Below are positions 1 through 7,080 of a stretch of DNA of 17,857 nucleotides, one piece after another. Within the stretch, counting starts at the first letter, position 1. Every line of letters starts with the position of its first letter. The stretch covers positions 1 to 17,857 of the forward strand of contig JBOGIQ010000097.1 of assembly GCA_050742535.1 (NCBI GenBank), given 5' to 3'. The notes under the pieces were generated by a model. That model was given only the letters and a program-made list of their open reading frames with translations. It did not search any database and was not told the DNA's origin. The translations under genes and the position numbers were made by a program. The DNA comes from Gp6-AA40 sp050742535 (GTDB lineage: Bacteria; Acidobacteriota; Vicinamibacteria; Vicinamibacterales; UBA2999).

Positions 1-306
1 GCGCGCGACAACCTAGCGCACAGGTCCGTGGATGTCGACGTGATGACGGCGACCGAGCCGGCCACGCGGCGCCGTGACGCTACCGCCATGCTCTCGAAGT
101 ACGCGATTTCGCTGCCGCAGATCCCGCTCGATGTTCACGCCTTCATGCGTAGCAAAGCAGCGAACCAGATGCCGACGACGCTTCTGTTTCGGGACGGGGT
201 GCTGGTCGATGTCAGGCTCGGTGCGCAGACAGCGGCGGAGCTGGGCGAGTGGGTGCTGACGCAGAACGCGATCAGTTCTCCGTCGGTGCGTGGACAGAGT
301 CGATGA
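1..306 (+). CDS. Thioredoxin-like protein, C-terminal fragment (5' end outside window)
   Basis: The frame is open from the first base to a TGA at 304-306, so the gene probably starts upstream; the internal GTG at 28 is not a convincing start. The visible 101 residues end with a pattern typical of the second half of a thioredoxin fold. A cis-proline segment (QMPTTLLF) is followed by a beta-hairpin (RDGVLVDVRLGAQ) and a final helix (TAAELGEWVL). The CXXC region would lie upstream and cannot be checked. It converges on the TIGR03435 gene and overlaps its 3' end by 35 nt. With the three exported thioredoxin-fold genes at 1194-3080 it makes a fourth redox gene nearby, although on the other strand. 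TlpA/AhpC-type membership is inference from the cis-Pro region only. Confidence 0.6.
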   Translation, partial: ARDNLAHRSVDVDVMTATEPATRRRDATAMLSKYAISLPQIPLDVHAFMRSKAANQMPTTLLFRDGVLVDVRLGAQTAAELGEWVLTQNAISSPSVRGQSR

Positions 307-1087
307 CCAGCACCTCGAGTAACGCATTCTGAGGCGTCAGCGTCAACCCGAGCTGTTCGTCGACTGCAGAAAAGATCGAGGGGCAATTCTGGGTCGTTGG
401 CACCTTGAGCCGCTCGGCCATCTCGCGGAAATTTGGCGGACAGCCGGGCCCGTTGAACGCGGCGGCGCCGGCGGCATCCGGCGGCGTGAAGGTCAGATCG
501 AAGTCGAGCACCTGATCCAGCTTCGTCCGGTCGATGACCGGGCGATCGACGAACGTGGAAAGGATTTGAGCGAGGCGGTCCGGCGCCACACCTTGTCCGC
601 GCAGCCATCCCCGAACGACGACCGCCACGCCGCCGCCGCGGCCGTTGGCAGGACGCGCGCCCTTGACGCCGCGGCGGCTCGTGGCGAGGACGTAGACGGG
701 AAATTCCCTGCGATCCATATGCAGCTTGAGGCCGAAACGCTCGGCGAGCAGCGTTTTGGCCATTTCTTTCTGCAGTTCGCCGGACGCCGACGCGGGCGCG
801 GTTGCCTCGATGCGGTAACGGGCATTGACCGCAACGTCCTTCCACTTCGGATCGACGACTACCTGGAACGGCCGCACGTCGTAGACCTGCTGCAGGACGA
901 ACTCGAGCGGTGCATTCTCGGCGACGAAACGCCCGCCCGGCAGAAACTGGACGCGTCCGCCCCCGAGGCTCGTACCCGCGCGTTTCACCGACGCCACGTC
1001 GAACGCCGGCCGGGTCGTCTGCGCCGACGCGGCGGTGACAATCCCGACAGCAACGACAATGCACCACAGCCGTCGAAACGCAGTCAT
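272..1087 (-). CDS. TIGR03435 family secreted protein
   Basis: This 271-residue protein has a cleavable signal peptide (about residues 1-22, ending TAASA) followed at once by the family hallmark FDVASVKRAG. Other family features follow: a 'GGRFVAENAPLEFVLQQVYDV' type segment near residues 50-70, a KTLLAERFGLKLHMDRREFPVYVLA core, and near the C-terminus FVDRPVIDRTKLDQVLDFDL. TIGR03435 is a family of unknown function expanded in Acidobacteria. The ATG at 1085-1087 is well placed behind a GAGGAGG ribosome site at 1094-1100. It lies about 106 nt downstream of the three-gene redox run and on the same strand, so it may be the last gene of that operon or have its own promoter. A second TIGR03435 gene lies at 10359. 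Confidence 0.9.
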   Translation of the reverse strand: MTAFRRLWCIVVAVGIVTAASAQTTRPAFDVASVKRAGTSLGGGRVQFLPGGRFVAENAPLEFVLQQVYDVRPFQVVVDPKWKDVAVNARYRIEATAPASASGELQKEMAKTLLAERFGLKLHMDRREFPVYVLATSRRGVKGARPANGRGGGVAVVVRGWLRGQGVAPDRLAQILSTFVDRPVIDRTKLDQVLDFDLTFTPPDAAGAAAFNGPGCPPNFREMAERLKVPTTQNCPSIFSAVDEQLGLTLTPQNALLEVLVIDSVHAPTEN

Positions 1088-1193
1088 TGTGGACCTCCTC
1101 TGCGCCGCAGCCCGGACAGCAATCGACCATACTCCCCGAACGTTTACGCGTCAACGAACCCGGCCAGGACGGGCGGAAAGGCCAGCGCAGCCG

Positions 1194-1892
1194 TCAACGC
1201 GCCTTCTGAACGTCGTCGATGGCCGACTCGAACCGATCGAGCGACACCGCACCGTTGATCCGCTTGACCAGCTCGATCGATCCGTCCGCCTGCACCGTCC
1301 CGACAAAGAACGTCGGGGTCGAGTTGACACCCAGCCGTACGCCTTCTTCCTTGTCGGCGAGCACTGCCGCCGCTTTATCTTCGCCGAGGCACGCCTGAAA
1401 CGCCGCATCGTCGAGCGACAACGCCCGGGCGTGCGTGACCAGGTCGGGGCGAGACAGCGACTGGGAGTTCTTGAAGAGGCGCTCGTGCATCTGCCAGAAC
1501 GCTCCCTGTTCACCGGCGCATTCCGCCGCTTCACCTGCCTTCATGGCATATGGATGGAGTCGTTGGATGGGATAGTGGAAATAGAGATACCGAATCCTTC
1601 CGGAGGCGACGAATCGCCGCTCGAGCTCGGGAGCCGTCTCGCGCGCGTGGCGGCCGCAGAACGGACACTGATAGTCCGCGAATTCGACGATCGCCACAGA
1701 ACCGCGCCCTTTGACGTTCGTCAGCTTGTCCGCGTCGATGCGAAGACCGCTCACGTCCTCGATGTCCGGCCGGCCTTCGCCTGAATTGCCACGATTCGGA
1801 CCGATCGCCCAGATCACCCCTGCGGTCGCCAGCAAAATGAGCGCGGTGCCAACGACGTCGAGAAGGCGCTTGAGCGATTGCGGTGACGGCAT
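1194..1892 (-). CDS. DsbA-like thioredoxin-fold protein, membrane anchored
   Basis: The 232-residue product has one N-terminal hydrophobic segment (about residues 10-30), giving an uncleaved anchor with a periplasmic domain. The DsbA/Thioredoxin_4 domain starts near residue 65. FADYQCPFCGRHA carries the active-site pair C76-P-F-C79, and STPTFFVG carries the cis-proline P193. The insertion between them is helical, as in DsbA/BdbD-type disulfide oxidoreductases. The role is probably thiol-disulfide exchange in the envelope. The ATG at 1890-1892 was chosen over an upstream in-frame start because a GAGAGG ribosome site precedes it and the hydrophobic segment follows it directly. It begins 16 nt after the TlpA-like gene and ends the redox trio. 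The nearby cysteine-rich peptides are plausible substrates, which is inference. Confidence 0.88.
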   Translation of the reverse strand: MPSPQSLKRLLDVVGTALILLATAGVIWAIGPNRGNSGEGRPDIEDVSGLRIDADKLTNVKGRGSVAIVEFADYQCPFCGRHARETAPELERRFVASGRIRYLYFHYPIQRLHPYAMKAGEAAECAGEQGAFWQMHERLFKNSQSLSRPDLVTHARALSLDDAAFQACLGEDKAAAVLADKEEGVRLGVNSTPTFFVGTVQADGSIELVKRINGAVSLDRFESAIDDVQKAR

Positions 1893-1908
1893 GGAACCCT
1901 CTCGCGAA

Positions 1909-2454
1909 TCACGATCGGACGGAGAAGAACGCCCCGATCTTCTCCGCGAGCGATCCTTTGTATTCACCGACCCAGTTGGCCCGCACCATCCCCGAACCGT
2001 CGATGACGATGGTTTGCGGCAGTCCTGACAGCGCATACCGCTGACGGGTCGCCTCGGGCATGAAAAGCGGCCGCCACGTCAGTTGGCTGCCGGTGAGGTA
2101 CTCCCCGAGCCGTGCTGCACTGACGGAAATCGGCAGGAAACGGAACTCCTGGTGCACCCGCTGCTGCAGCGCCAGGGCGGCGGCGAGATTCTCCTGACAG
2201 CGCCGGCAGTCCGGCGCGAAAAAGTAGAGGACTGTTCCGGTGCTCGAACCGCTGAAATCGATCGACTCCTCGGTGCCGCGTCCGACGTTTTCCAGAACGA
2301 CGGCGGGGACGCGTTGTCCAACGCTCAAGGGAAGCGGCGGCGCCGCCGGCGGATGGGACGACCGGTAGGCCAGCGCGGCGTTCGCGCACAACGAGGCCGC
2401 CAGGGCGGCATGCATCAGAATTCGTGCGAGCTGGCCGGCGCGTATCAGCTGCAT
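1909..2454 (-). CDS. TlpA/MauD-like secreted redoxin with CRRC site
   Basis: The 181-residue product has an N-terminal signal or anchor (about residues 8-29, ending ANAALA) and a short proline-rich spacer. A thioredoxin-like domain follows. VLYFFAPDCRRCQENL gives the active-site pair C83-R-R-C86, and SGLPQTIVID gives the cis-proline P146. The C-terminus ends with a helix after GEYKGSLAEKIGAFF. TlpA and MauD family proteins act in the periplasm as thiol-disulfide reductants or chaperones for specific cysteine-rich or haem proteins. The start codon lies 2 nt after the stop of the upstream redoxin gene (TAG CC ATG), which suggests translational coupling. The two products look like diverged paralogs of similar layout. 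Arginines inside CXXC are unusual and would affect the redox potential. Confidence 0.85.
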   Translation of the reverse strand: MQLIRAGQLARILMHAALAASLCANAALAYRSSHPPAAPPLPLSVGQRVPAVVLENVGRGTEESIDFSGSSTGTVLYFFAPDCRRCQENLAAALALQQRVHQEFRFLPISVSAARLGEYLTGSQLTWRPLFMPEATRQRYALSGLPQTIVIDGSGMVRANWVGEYKGSLAEKIGAFFSVRS

Positions 2455-2456
2455 GG

Positions 2457-3080
2457 CTACTTCGCCTGCTCGACGAGCGCCGCTGCGCTGGTCGTGCCGT
2501 CCGACGGCCGTTGCGGGATTTCCAATTTCGGCAGGGCGACTCCGAAATAGCTCTCGATTTCCGCCTGCCTGTCACCGTTGTACGCGCCAGGCCAGCCGCG
2601 CTCGACCATTCCCGCCTTGGTCACGACGAACGTGCTCGGCGTCGTCCCCAGCCGGTACTTCTCGCGCGCCGCCGCGTCGAGCGCATAGACCGGAAACGTG
2701 GGGCGCTGCGCCGCGGGCAGCGTGTTCATGGCATCGACCTCGGTATCGGCGATCAATCCCACGACCTCGAACTGGTTGCCCCCTTGCGACGCCAACGCAT
2801 TGATGCTCTCCACGTTGAGCGCCGACCATGGGCAATGCGGAGAGAGGAAGTACAGAACCGTCTCGCGCTGGCGGTCGTTGAACGTCAGGGCGGCACGCTC
2901 ACCGTCCAGTGTCGTGGCGTTCAGGCCGCTGACGATGAACCCGGGCGCCATGAACTGGTACGGGCGCGGGCGCGGCGACCATGTGAAGCCCACCTGCTGC
3001 GCCAATGCCACGTTCAGCCACAACGAATACACCAGCGCACCGAGGACGACGGCTGCGCGGAGCGACGATTTGATGGACAT
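2457..3080 (-). CDS. Secreted redoxin with CPWS (single-cysteine) active site
   Basis: The 207-residue product has an N-terminal signal peptide (about residues 8-27, ending NVALA), then a redoxin domain. The segment VLYFLSPHCPWSALNVESI aligns with VLYFFAPDCRRCQENLAAA of the next gene. The second cysteine is therefore replaced by serine: C83-P-W-S86. The cis-proline region is GTTPSTFVVTKAG (P148). A CXXS site in a thioredoxin fold usually means a mixed-disulfide, isomerase or peroxiredoxin-like role instead of dithiol reduction, although activity is not shown here. The ATG at 3078-3080 follows an AAGGAG ribosome site. The gene lies 57 nt downstream of the cysteine-rich peptide gene, with a hairpin in the gap, and is coupled to the TlpA-like gene after it. 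Confidence 0.83.
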   Translation of the reverse strand: MSIKSSLRAAVVLGALVYSLWLNVALAQQVGFTWSPRPRPYQFMAPGFIVSGLNATTLDGERAALTFNDRQRETVLYFLSPHCPWSALNVESINALASQGGNQFEVVGLIADTEVDAMNTLPAAQRPTFPVYALDAAAREKYRLGTTPSTFVVTKAGMVERGWPGAYNGDRQAEIESYFGVALPKLEIPQRPSDGTTSAAALVEQAK

Positions 3081-3105
3081 GGCAGGCTCCTTCGAATGGT
3101 GAAGA

Positions 3106-3127
3106 CGGCCGCTACAGTGGGCGGCCG
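3106..3127 (-). terminator. Intergenic hairpin between peptide gene and redoxin gene
   Basis: A perfect 7-bp inverted repeat, CGGCCGC / GCGGCCG, encloses an 8-nt loop. It lies between the stop of the cysteine-rich peptide gene (3138) and the start of the redoxin gene (3080). No T-run follows on the minus strand, so it is not a classic rho-independent terminator. It could attenuate transcription or stabilise the upstream peptide mRNA, letting peptide be made in excess over the redox proteins. That role is inference. Confidence 0.4.
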
Positions 3128-3137
3128 GCCGTTCACC

Positions 3138-3371
3138 TTACGAGCACGCGCCGCCGCTGCCGCTCGTGTCCTTGCAATAGAACGGATCGTCCTTCGAGCA
3201 CGGCGCAGTCGTCGGCGGTGGTGCGCAGCACCAGTAGTTCGGGTCGTAGTCATGCAGATCCCAACAGCGCCACGTATCCGAGCAGCACTCGTTGCCAGCG
3301 CGAAGAGCGGCCTGGCTGGTCATCATGACTCCACCGGCGAACACTGCGTATGCATACTTCATGAGACTCAT
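3138..3371 (-). CDS. Small secreted cysteine-rich peptide, paralog 1
   Basis: The 77-residue precursor begins MSLMKYAYA and has a hydrophobic signal region to about residue 21 (ending SQAA). The likely mature part, about 55 residues from ALRAGNECC onward, holds eight cysteines in the order CC-x5-C-x11-CC-x8-C-x7-C-x9-C. It is rich in aromatic, acidic and proline residues and contains a PPTTAPC segment. The ATG at 3369-3371 follows a GGAGG ribosome site 6 nt away. It closely resembles the next gene upstream (3444-3674), so the pair arose by tandem duplication. No family is recognised. An even number of cysteines and export point to a disulfide-stabilised mini-protein; the three redox genes downstream fit that. 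It could be a toxin, a signal, a metal-binding peptide or a precursor of a modified product. Confidence 0.75.
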   Translation of the reverse strand: MSLMKYAYAVFAGGVMMTSQAALRAGNECCSDTWRCWDLHDYDPNYWCCAPPPTTAPCSKDDPFYCKDTSGSGGACS

Positions 3372-3443
3372 AGAGTCCTCCGCTAGCGCGACATGGACTG
3401 CGAACCCGGACGGCAGCGGCGCGCGCCTAGCCGGCGGGTGCGA

Positions 3444-3674
3444 CTACGTGCACCATTCCCCGCCCGTGTCCTTGCAGTACCCTTCCGCCGTGTCCTTGAG
3501 GCAGGGCGCCGTAGTCTCCGGCGGATAGCAGCACATGTAGTCCGTGTTCCAGTTGTGGAGCTCCCAACACCCGGCGGAGTCCGAACAACACTCGTTGCCA
3601 GCGCGGAGCGCGGCTCCGCTCGTCACCATCACGGTGCCGGCAAACGCCGCATACGCGTACTTCATCAGACTCAT
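3444..3674 (-). CDS. Small secreted cysteine-rich peptide, paralog 2
   Basis: The 76-residue precursor shares the leader MSLMKYAYA and the pre-cysteine segment AALRAGNECCSD with its neighbour at 3138-3371. The eight cysteines are CC-x5-C-x11-CC-x8-C-x8-C-x7-C, so only the last two spacings differ. WELHNWNTDYM replaces WDLHDYDPNYW, a substitution pattern that keeps polar and aromatic character. That points to two functional, diverging copies and not to chance open frames. The ATG at 3672-3674 follows GGGAGG 5 nt away. It is the first gene after a 116-nt gap from the carrier-protein gene and probably heads its own transcript, with promoter-like elements at 3714-3775. Function unknown. Confidence 0.75.
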   Translation of the reverse strand: MSLMKYAYAAFAGTVMVTSGAALRAGNECCSDSAGCWELHNWNTDYMCCYPPETTAPCLKDTAEGYCKDTGGEWCT

Positions 3675-3713
3675 TTCATCCTCCCGGCAAGCATGTGGGC
3701 GTCATGCCCAGAC

Positions 3714-3775
3714 GCGCCGACGAGCGTAGCGAATGCGTTCAAAGACGATCAACGCATCGATCGCTGTACGTGAAC
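3714..3775 (-). promoter_or_regulatory. Putative promoter region of the cysteine-rich peptide operon
   Basis: On the plus strand, 3714-3732 reads GCGCCGA-CGAG-CGTAGCGA. Positions 8554-8570, upstream of secreted gene A, read GCGCCGA-GG-CGTAGCGA. Both end 35-40 nt before their start codons. A second stretch, CAACGCA...CTGTACGTGAA (3750-3775), loosely matches the box at 8573-8596 (CAACGCA...CTGCCGTAAA). No clean -35/-10 pair could be assigned. Shared regulation of these secreted products is inference. Confidence 0.35.
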
Positions 3776-3790
3776 GGTCGGGGCACTCGC

Positions 3791-4054
3791 TTACACAGCC
3801 GAGGCTTCCGGTTCAGCCGGCTGCAGCGCCTCGTCGACGGCGGCGGCAAACGCCCCGAAGCTGACGTTGTCCTCGAGGAGCAGTCCCATCGGCAGGACGA
3901 TGTCGAATTCGTCGGCAACCGCATTCAGGCACAACGTCGCGGCAATCGAATCGCCGCCGAGTTCGAGGAAGTGGCGGCCGTCCGGAACGGTCTTCACGTT
4001 CAGAACCTCTGCCCAGAGCGCACGCAGACGTGTGACGCGATCGGTGGGTGACAT
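3791..4054 (-). CDS. Stand-alone acyl/peptidyl carrier protein
   Basis: The 87-residue product is a single PP-binding domain. Its motif FLELGGDSIAAT carries the phosphopantetheine attachment serine S36. Helices fit the carrier fold: RVTRLRALWAEVLNV before the motif, and a C-terminal helix FGAFAAAVDEALQ. The DSI motif is of the peptidyl-carrier type more than the DSL fatty-acid type, but this alone does not fix the substrate. The ATG at 4052-4054 follows TAGGAGCG and was chosen over a much longer upstream frame that would run over the adenylation gene. It starts 8 nt after the stop of the adenylation gene, so the two are almost certainly co-translated partners. It needs a phosphopantetheinyl transferase from elsewhere in the genome. 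Confidence 0.9.
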   Translation of the reverse strand: MSPTDRVTRLRALWAEVLNVKTVPDGRHFLELGGDSIAATLCLNAVADEFDIVLPMGLLLEDNVSFGAFAAAVDEALQPAEPEASAV

Positions 4055-4062
4055 AGACGCTC

Positions 4063-5634
4063 CTACGGGTGTTGAACCGGCTGCGGATGAACCGGCGCAC
4101 TCGTCCAAAACATCGCGCGAATCCGAACCTTGTCGATCTTCCCCGCCGGCGAACGCGGCAGCTCGGGCCATTGCTCGACGGATGTGGGCGCTTTCCGGTT
4201 GCCCAGCCGCTCCCGGCAATGGGCAAGAATCGCGTCGTCAGTGATCGTCCGGCCCGGACGGAGCGTGACCACCGCCTTCACCGACTCGCCGCGGAGGCGA
4301 TCCGGCGCGGCCACCACGGCACAATCGTGAATGGCCTCGAGCTCGCGGATGACGCGTTCGACTTCCGCCGCGCTGACCTTGAAGCCGCTGATGTTGACGA
4401 CGTCCTTGACCCGGCCGGTGACATAGAGAAAGCCGTCGCGGTCGACGTAGCCGACGTCGCCGGTGCGGTGCCAGCCGGAGCGCTGGGCGTCCGCCGTCAA
4501 GGAGGGATCCAGGTACCTCTTGACGCATGCGCCGCGGACGACGATCTCGCCCGACGAGCCGATCGGCACGAGATGATCGTTCTCGTCCATCACGGCGAAC
4601 CGGTTGACGCCGACCGCCACGCCGCTGCTGGACAGCCGCTCGGGGTGCTGCCCGCGAACCGCCTCCGCAATCGTCTGCGCGTCGAGCATCGTGACGAAAC
4701 TGGTCTCGATCTGGCCGTAGCTGTGATGCAGGCACGGCCCAAAGGCCTCGACCGCCTCCTTCACACGCTCCGCCGACACGCCCGCCATTCCCAGGCGGAC
4801 TCGCCGCAGGCTCGAGACGTCGTATGTGGCCCGGTCCGGGCAATCGAGCAGCAGATACAGTGCGGTGGGAGACAACCAGACTTCCGAGACACGGTGTTGC
4901 TGGATCTTCTGCAGCACGTCGCGCGCATCGAACGAGCGCATGACGACGACGGTGCCACCGAAGGTGAGGGTCCCGAATGCGGCAGGGCCGGCACCGTGCG
5001 ACAGCGGCGCGAGTCCGAGCGATACGTGGCTCGACGCGGAGAGGTCGATCCCGCGTGTCACCTTCAGGACCGCGTCGAAGCAGCCACAGTCTTCGATGAC
5101 CACTTTCGGCCGGCCGGTGCTGCCGCTGGTGGACCAGTAGAACACCGGTCGTGATCGATTCCCGGATGGCTCGATCCAGTCGGCGATCGGCGCGGGAGGC
5201 CCGTCGAGCAGGGTGTCGAATGAGAGCGCGTCTTGCGCACCGCCATCGAGTCGAACGCACGTGCGCAGCGTCGGCACCGCATCCCGCAGCTGTCGGACCT
5301 GCGGCGACAAGCTGCCGTGATAGAACAGGCATCGCGCGGCGACCTGATTGAGAAAGTCAACGGCCGTCTCGACGTTGCTCTCGGCGTGAAGCGGAACGAT
5401 CGCTCCACCCGCCCGCATGATGCCCACCATCGCGGCAAGGACACGCCAGTCGTTCGGCGAAAAGAGCACGGCGGGTACTGCCTCGCCGCCCTCCGCCAGC
5501 GACGACACCAGCCCGCCGATGTGATGGCTGATGCGCGTCAGTTCCCCGTAGGTGACCTGCCGATCGCCATCGATGATGGCAATCCGCGAGGTGGCCCGTT
5601 CGGCCGCAACGTCGAAGTAATCAATTGGAACCAT
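4063..5634 (-). CDS. Stand-alone AMP-binding adenylation enzyme (acyl/aminoacyl-ACP ligase)
   Basis: The 523-residue protein is a full ANL-superfamily enzyme, which activates a carboxylic acid with ATP and transfers it to a thiol. Visible motifs are: the phosphate-binding loop YWSTSGSTGRPK (167-177), core SYGQIETS (305-312), WHRTGDVGYVDRDGFLYVTGRVKD (about 388-411; TGD binds ribose), the hinge NISGFKVSAAEVE, and the C-terminal catalytic lysine in PRSPAGKID (K499). In the A4 region it has LAPLSHGAGPAAFG, as in acyl- or aryl-CoA ligases, and lacks the aspartate that binds the amino group in alpha-amino-acid adenylation domains. A carboxylic acid without a free alpha-amino group is therefore the better guess for the substrate. 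It overlaps the transporter gene by 14 nt and is followed within 8 nt by the carrier gene. The start lacks a strong ribosome site, consistent with coupling to the transporter gene. Confidence 0.9.
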   Translation of the reverse strand: MVPIDYFDVAAERATSRIAIIDGDRQVTYGELTRISHHIGGLVSSLAEGGEAVPAVLFSPNDWRVLAAMVGIMRAGGAIVPLHAESNVETAVDFLNQVAARCLFYHGSLSPQVRQLRDAVPTLRTCVRLDGGAQDALSFDTLLDGPPAPIADWIEPSGNRSRPVFYWSTSGSTGRPKVVIEDCGCFDAVLKVTRGIDLSASSHVSLGLAPLSHGAGPAAFGTLTFGGTVVVMRSFDARDVLQKIQQHRVSEVWLSPTALYLLLDCPDRATYDVSSLRRVRLGMAGVSAERVKEAVEAFGPCLHHSYGQIETSFVTMLDAQTIAEAVRGQHPERLSSSGVAVGVNRFAVMDENDHLVPIGSSGEIVVRGACVKRYLDPSLTADAQRSGWHRTGDVGYVDRDGFLYVTGRVKDVVNISGFKVSAAEVERVIRELEAIHDCAVVAAPDRLRGESVKAVVTLRPGRTITDDAILAHCRERLGNRKAPTSVEQWPELPRSPAGKIDKVRIRAMFWTSAPVHPQPVQHP

Positions 5635-6943
5635 GGCTATAGGCTGCCGCGACCGTTGCCGTCATCGGAGCGGCTTCCCTCCTCGTTCGGACCGAGAGCA
5701 CCAGACACGCGCCGAGCACGATGACGGCTGCGGCGACCGCGCACGCGACGGCCAGGCCTCCGGCGTCAATCATCGACCCCAGGACGTACGGGCCGGCGAA
5801 GCCGCCAAGCGACGCGATGGAGTTGACGAAGGCGATGCCAACCGCATTCACCTCGCCCTTGGCGGCGCTGCTGACCGACGCAAACAGCGCCGGCTGCCCG
5901 GCGGCGGCGATCGCCGACACGGCGGCAACCAGCAGGACGCCAGTCACTCCATAGACAACGCCGGCGAGGCCGACGCCAATTGATCCGATGAGCATCGGCA
6001 CTGCGGAATGCCAGCGACGCTCGTCGCGCCGCGTCGAACGCCGCCCGACCCAGATGGCGGCCGCCGCGCCGACGACGGCTGGAATGGCGGTGAGCAATGC
6101 GGTCGCCGTATCGCTCAGACCGGCCATCTGACGCATCATCACCGGGCGGAAGAGGACGATCGCGGAACCGGCAGCCGCGGCGCAGAAGAAGGCGAGACCC
6201 CACGTCCAGTAGCGGCGGTCGCGCACCACGACGAGCAGACTGTCGCGCGTGTGCGGCCGAACGTCGGCGACGACCTCACGCTGCAGGAACGCACGCTCGT
6301 CGGAGGTCAGCCACGTTACGGATGCCGGATCCTCGGGCAGAAACCGCCACAGACAAACGCCAACCAGCACCGCCGGAATGCCTTCGATGAGAAACAGCCA
6401 TTGCCAGCCGGCAAGGCCCCGGACGCCGTCGAGGGCGAGGAGCCCTGCGGCGAGCGGCCCGGCGGCAATTCCAGACAGCATCGCCACACCCGCGAGCGCG
6501 CCCAGGGCCGCGGCGCGATGGCGCGGCGCAAGCCACCGGCTCAGGCAGTACGCCATCCCGGGAAAGCATCCCGCTTCCGCAATCCCGAGCAGCAGCCGCA
6601 GCCCATAGAAGCTCGCTGGCCCCTGCGTGAACATCGTCGCCACGGTCACCAGACCCCACGTGACCATGATGCGGCCCAGCCAGCGGCGCGCGCCGACACG
6701 GACGAGCGCGATGTTGCTGGGCACTTCGAACAGCGCATAACCCAGAAAGAACAGGCCGCCGCCGAGTCCGAAGGCCGCCGCGGACAGTCCCAGCGCCTGA
6801 TTCATCTGCAGCGCGGCGTAGCTCACGTTGAACCGGTCGATGTACGCCATGAACCACCCGGCCATCAGGAGCGGGAGCACACGGCGGTTGACTTTGGCGG
6901 CGATCGAATCGGCGAGCTGCTCGGAGGACGATGCTGGTGTCAT
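5621..6943 (-). CDS. MFS transporter, anion:cation symporter (ACS) type
   Basis: The 440-residue protein has about 12 hydrophobic segments and the N-terminal signature of the ACS/phthalate permease group of the major facilitator superfamily. YIDRFNVSYAALQMNQALG lies in the first helix and loop, LFFLGYALFEVPSNIALVRVGARRWLGR in helix 2 and the loop after it, and LLGIAEAGCFPGMAYCLSRW in helix 4. Members usually import organic anions by proton symport; export cannot be excluded. The ATG at 6941-6943 follows GAGGAG. The 3' end overlaps the adenylation gene by 14 nt, so a transport role in the same pathway is likely: uptake of the carboxylic acid that the enzyme activates, or release of the product. 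A 137-nt gap separates it from the sulfotransferase gene upstream. Confidence 0.93.
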   Translation of the reverse strand: MTPASSSEQLADSIAAKVNRRVLPLLMAGWFMAYIDRFNVSYAALQMNQALGLSAAAFGLGGGLFFLGYALFEVPSNIALVRVGARRWLGRIMVTWGLVTVATMFTQGPASFYGLRLLLGIAEAGCFPGMAYCLSRWLAPRHRAAALGALAGVAMLSGIAAGPLAAGLLALDGVRGLAGWQWLFLIEGIPAVLVGVCLWRFLPEDPASVTWLTSDERAFLQREVVADVRPHTRDSLLVVVRDRRYWTWGLAFFCAAAAGSAIVLFRPVMMRQMAGLSDTATALLTAIPAVVGAAAAIWVGRRSTRRDERRWHSAVPMLIGSIGVGLAGVVYGVTGVLLVAAVSAIAAAGQPALFASVSSAAKGEVNAVGIAFVNSIASLGGFAGPYVLGSMIDAGGLAVACAVAAAVIVLGACLVLSVRTRREAAPMTATVAAAYSHGSN

Positions 6944-7080
6944 CGAGGTATCTCCTCGACGTGCGAAGCGTTCACACGTCGCGTCGGACGCGAGCGGAAC
7001 GGGAGATTACACGAGCCATCGACGGCTGCAACGGCAAGATGGCTGCCGCGCACAACGTACGGCAGATGGTGCGCGGCGCA

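Noticed and set aside
135..1154. Minus-strand open frame of 339 codons across the left end
   Set aside because: It runs over the TIGR03435 gene in another frame, has no signal peptide or family motif, and its translation is dominated by Arg and Gly.
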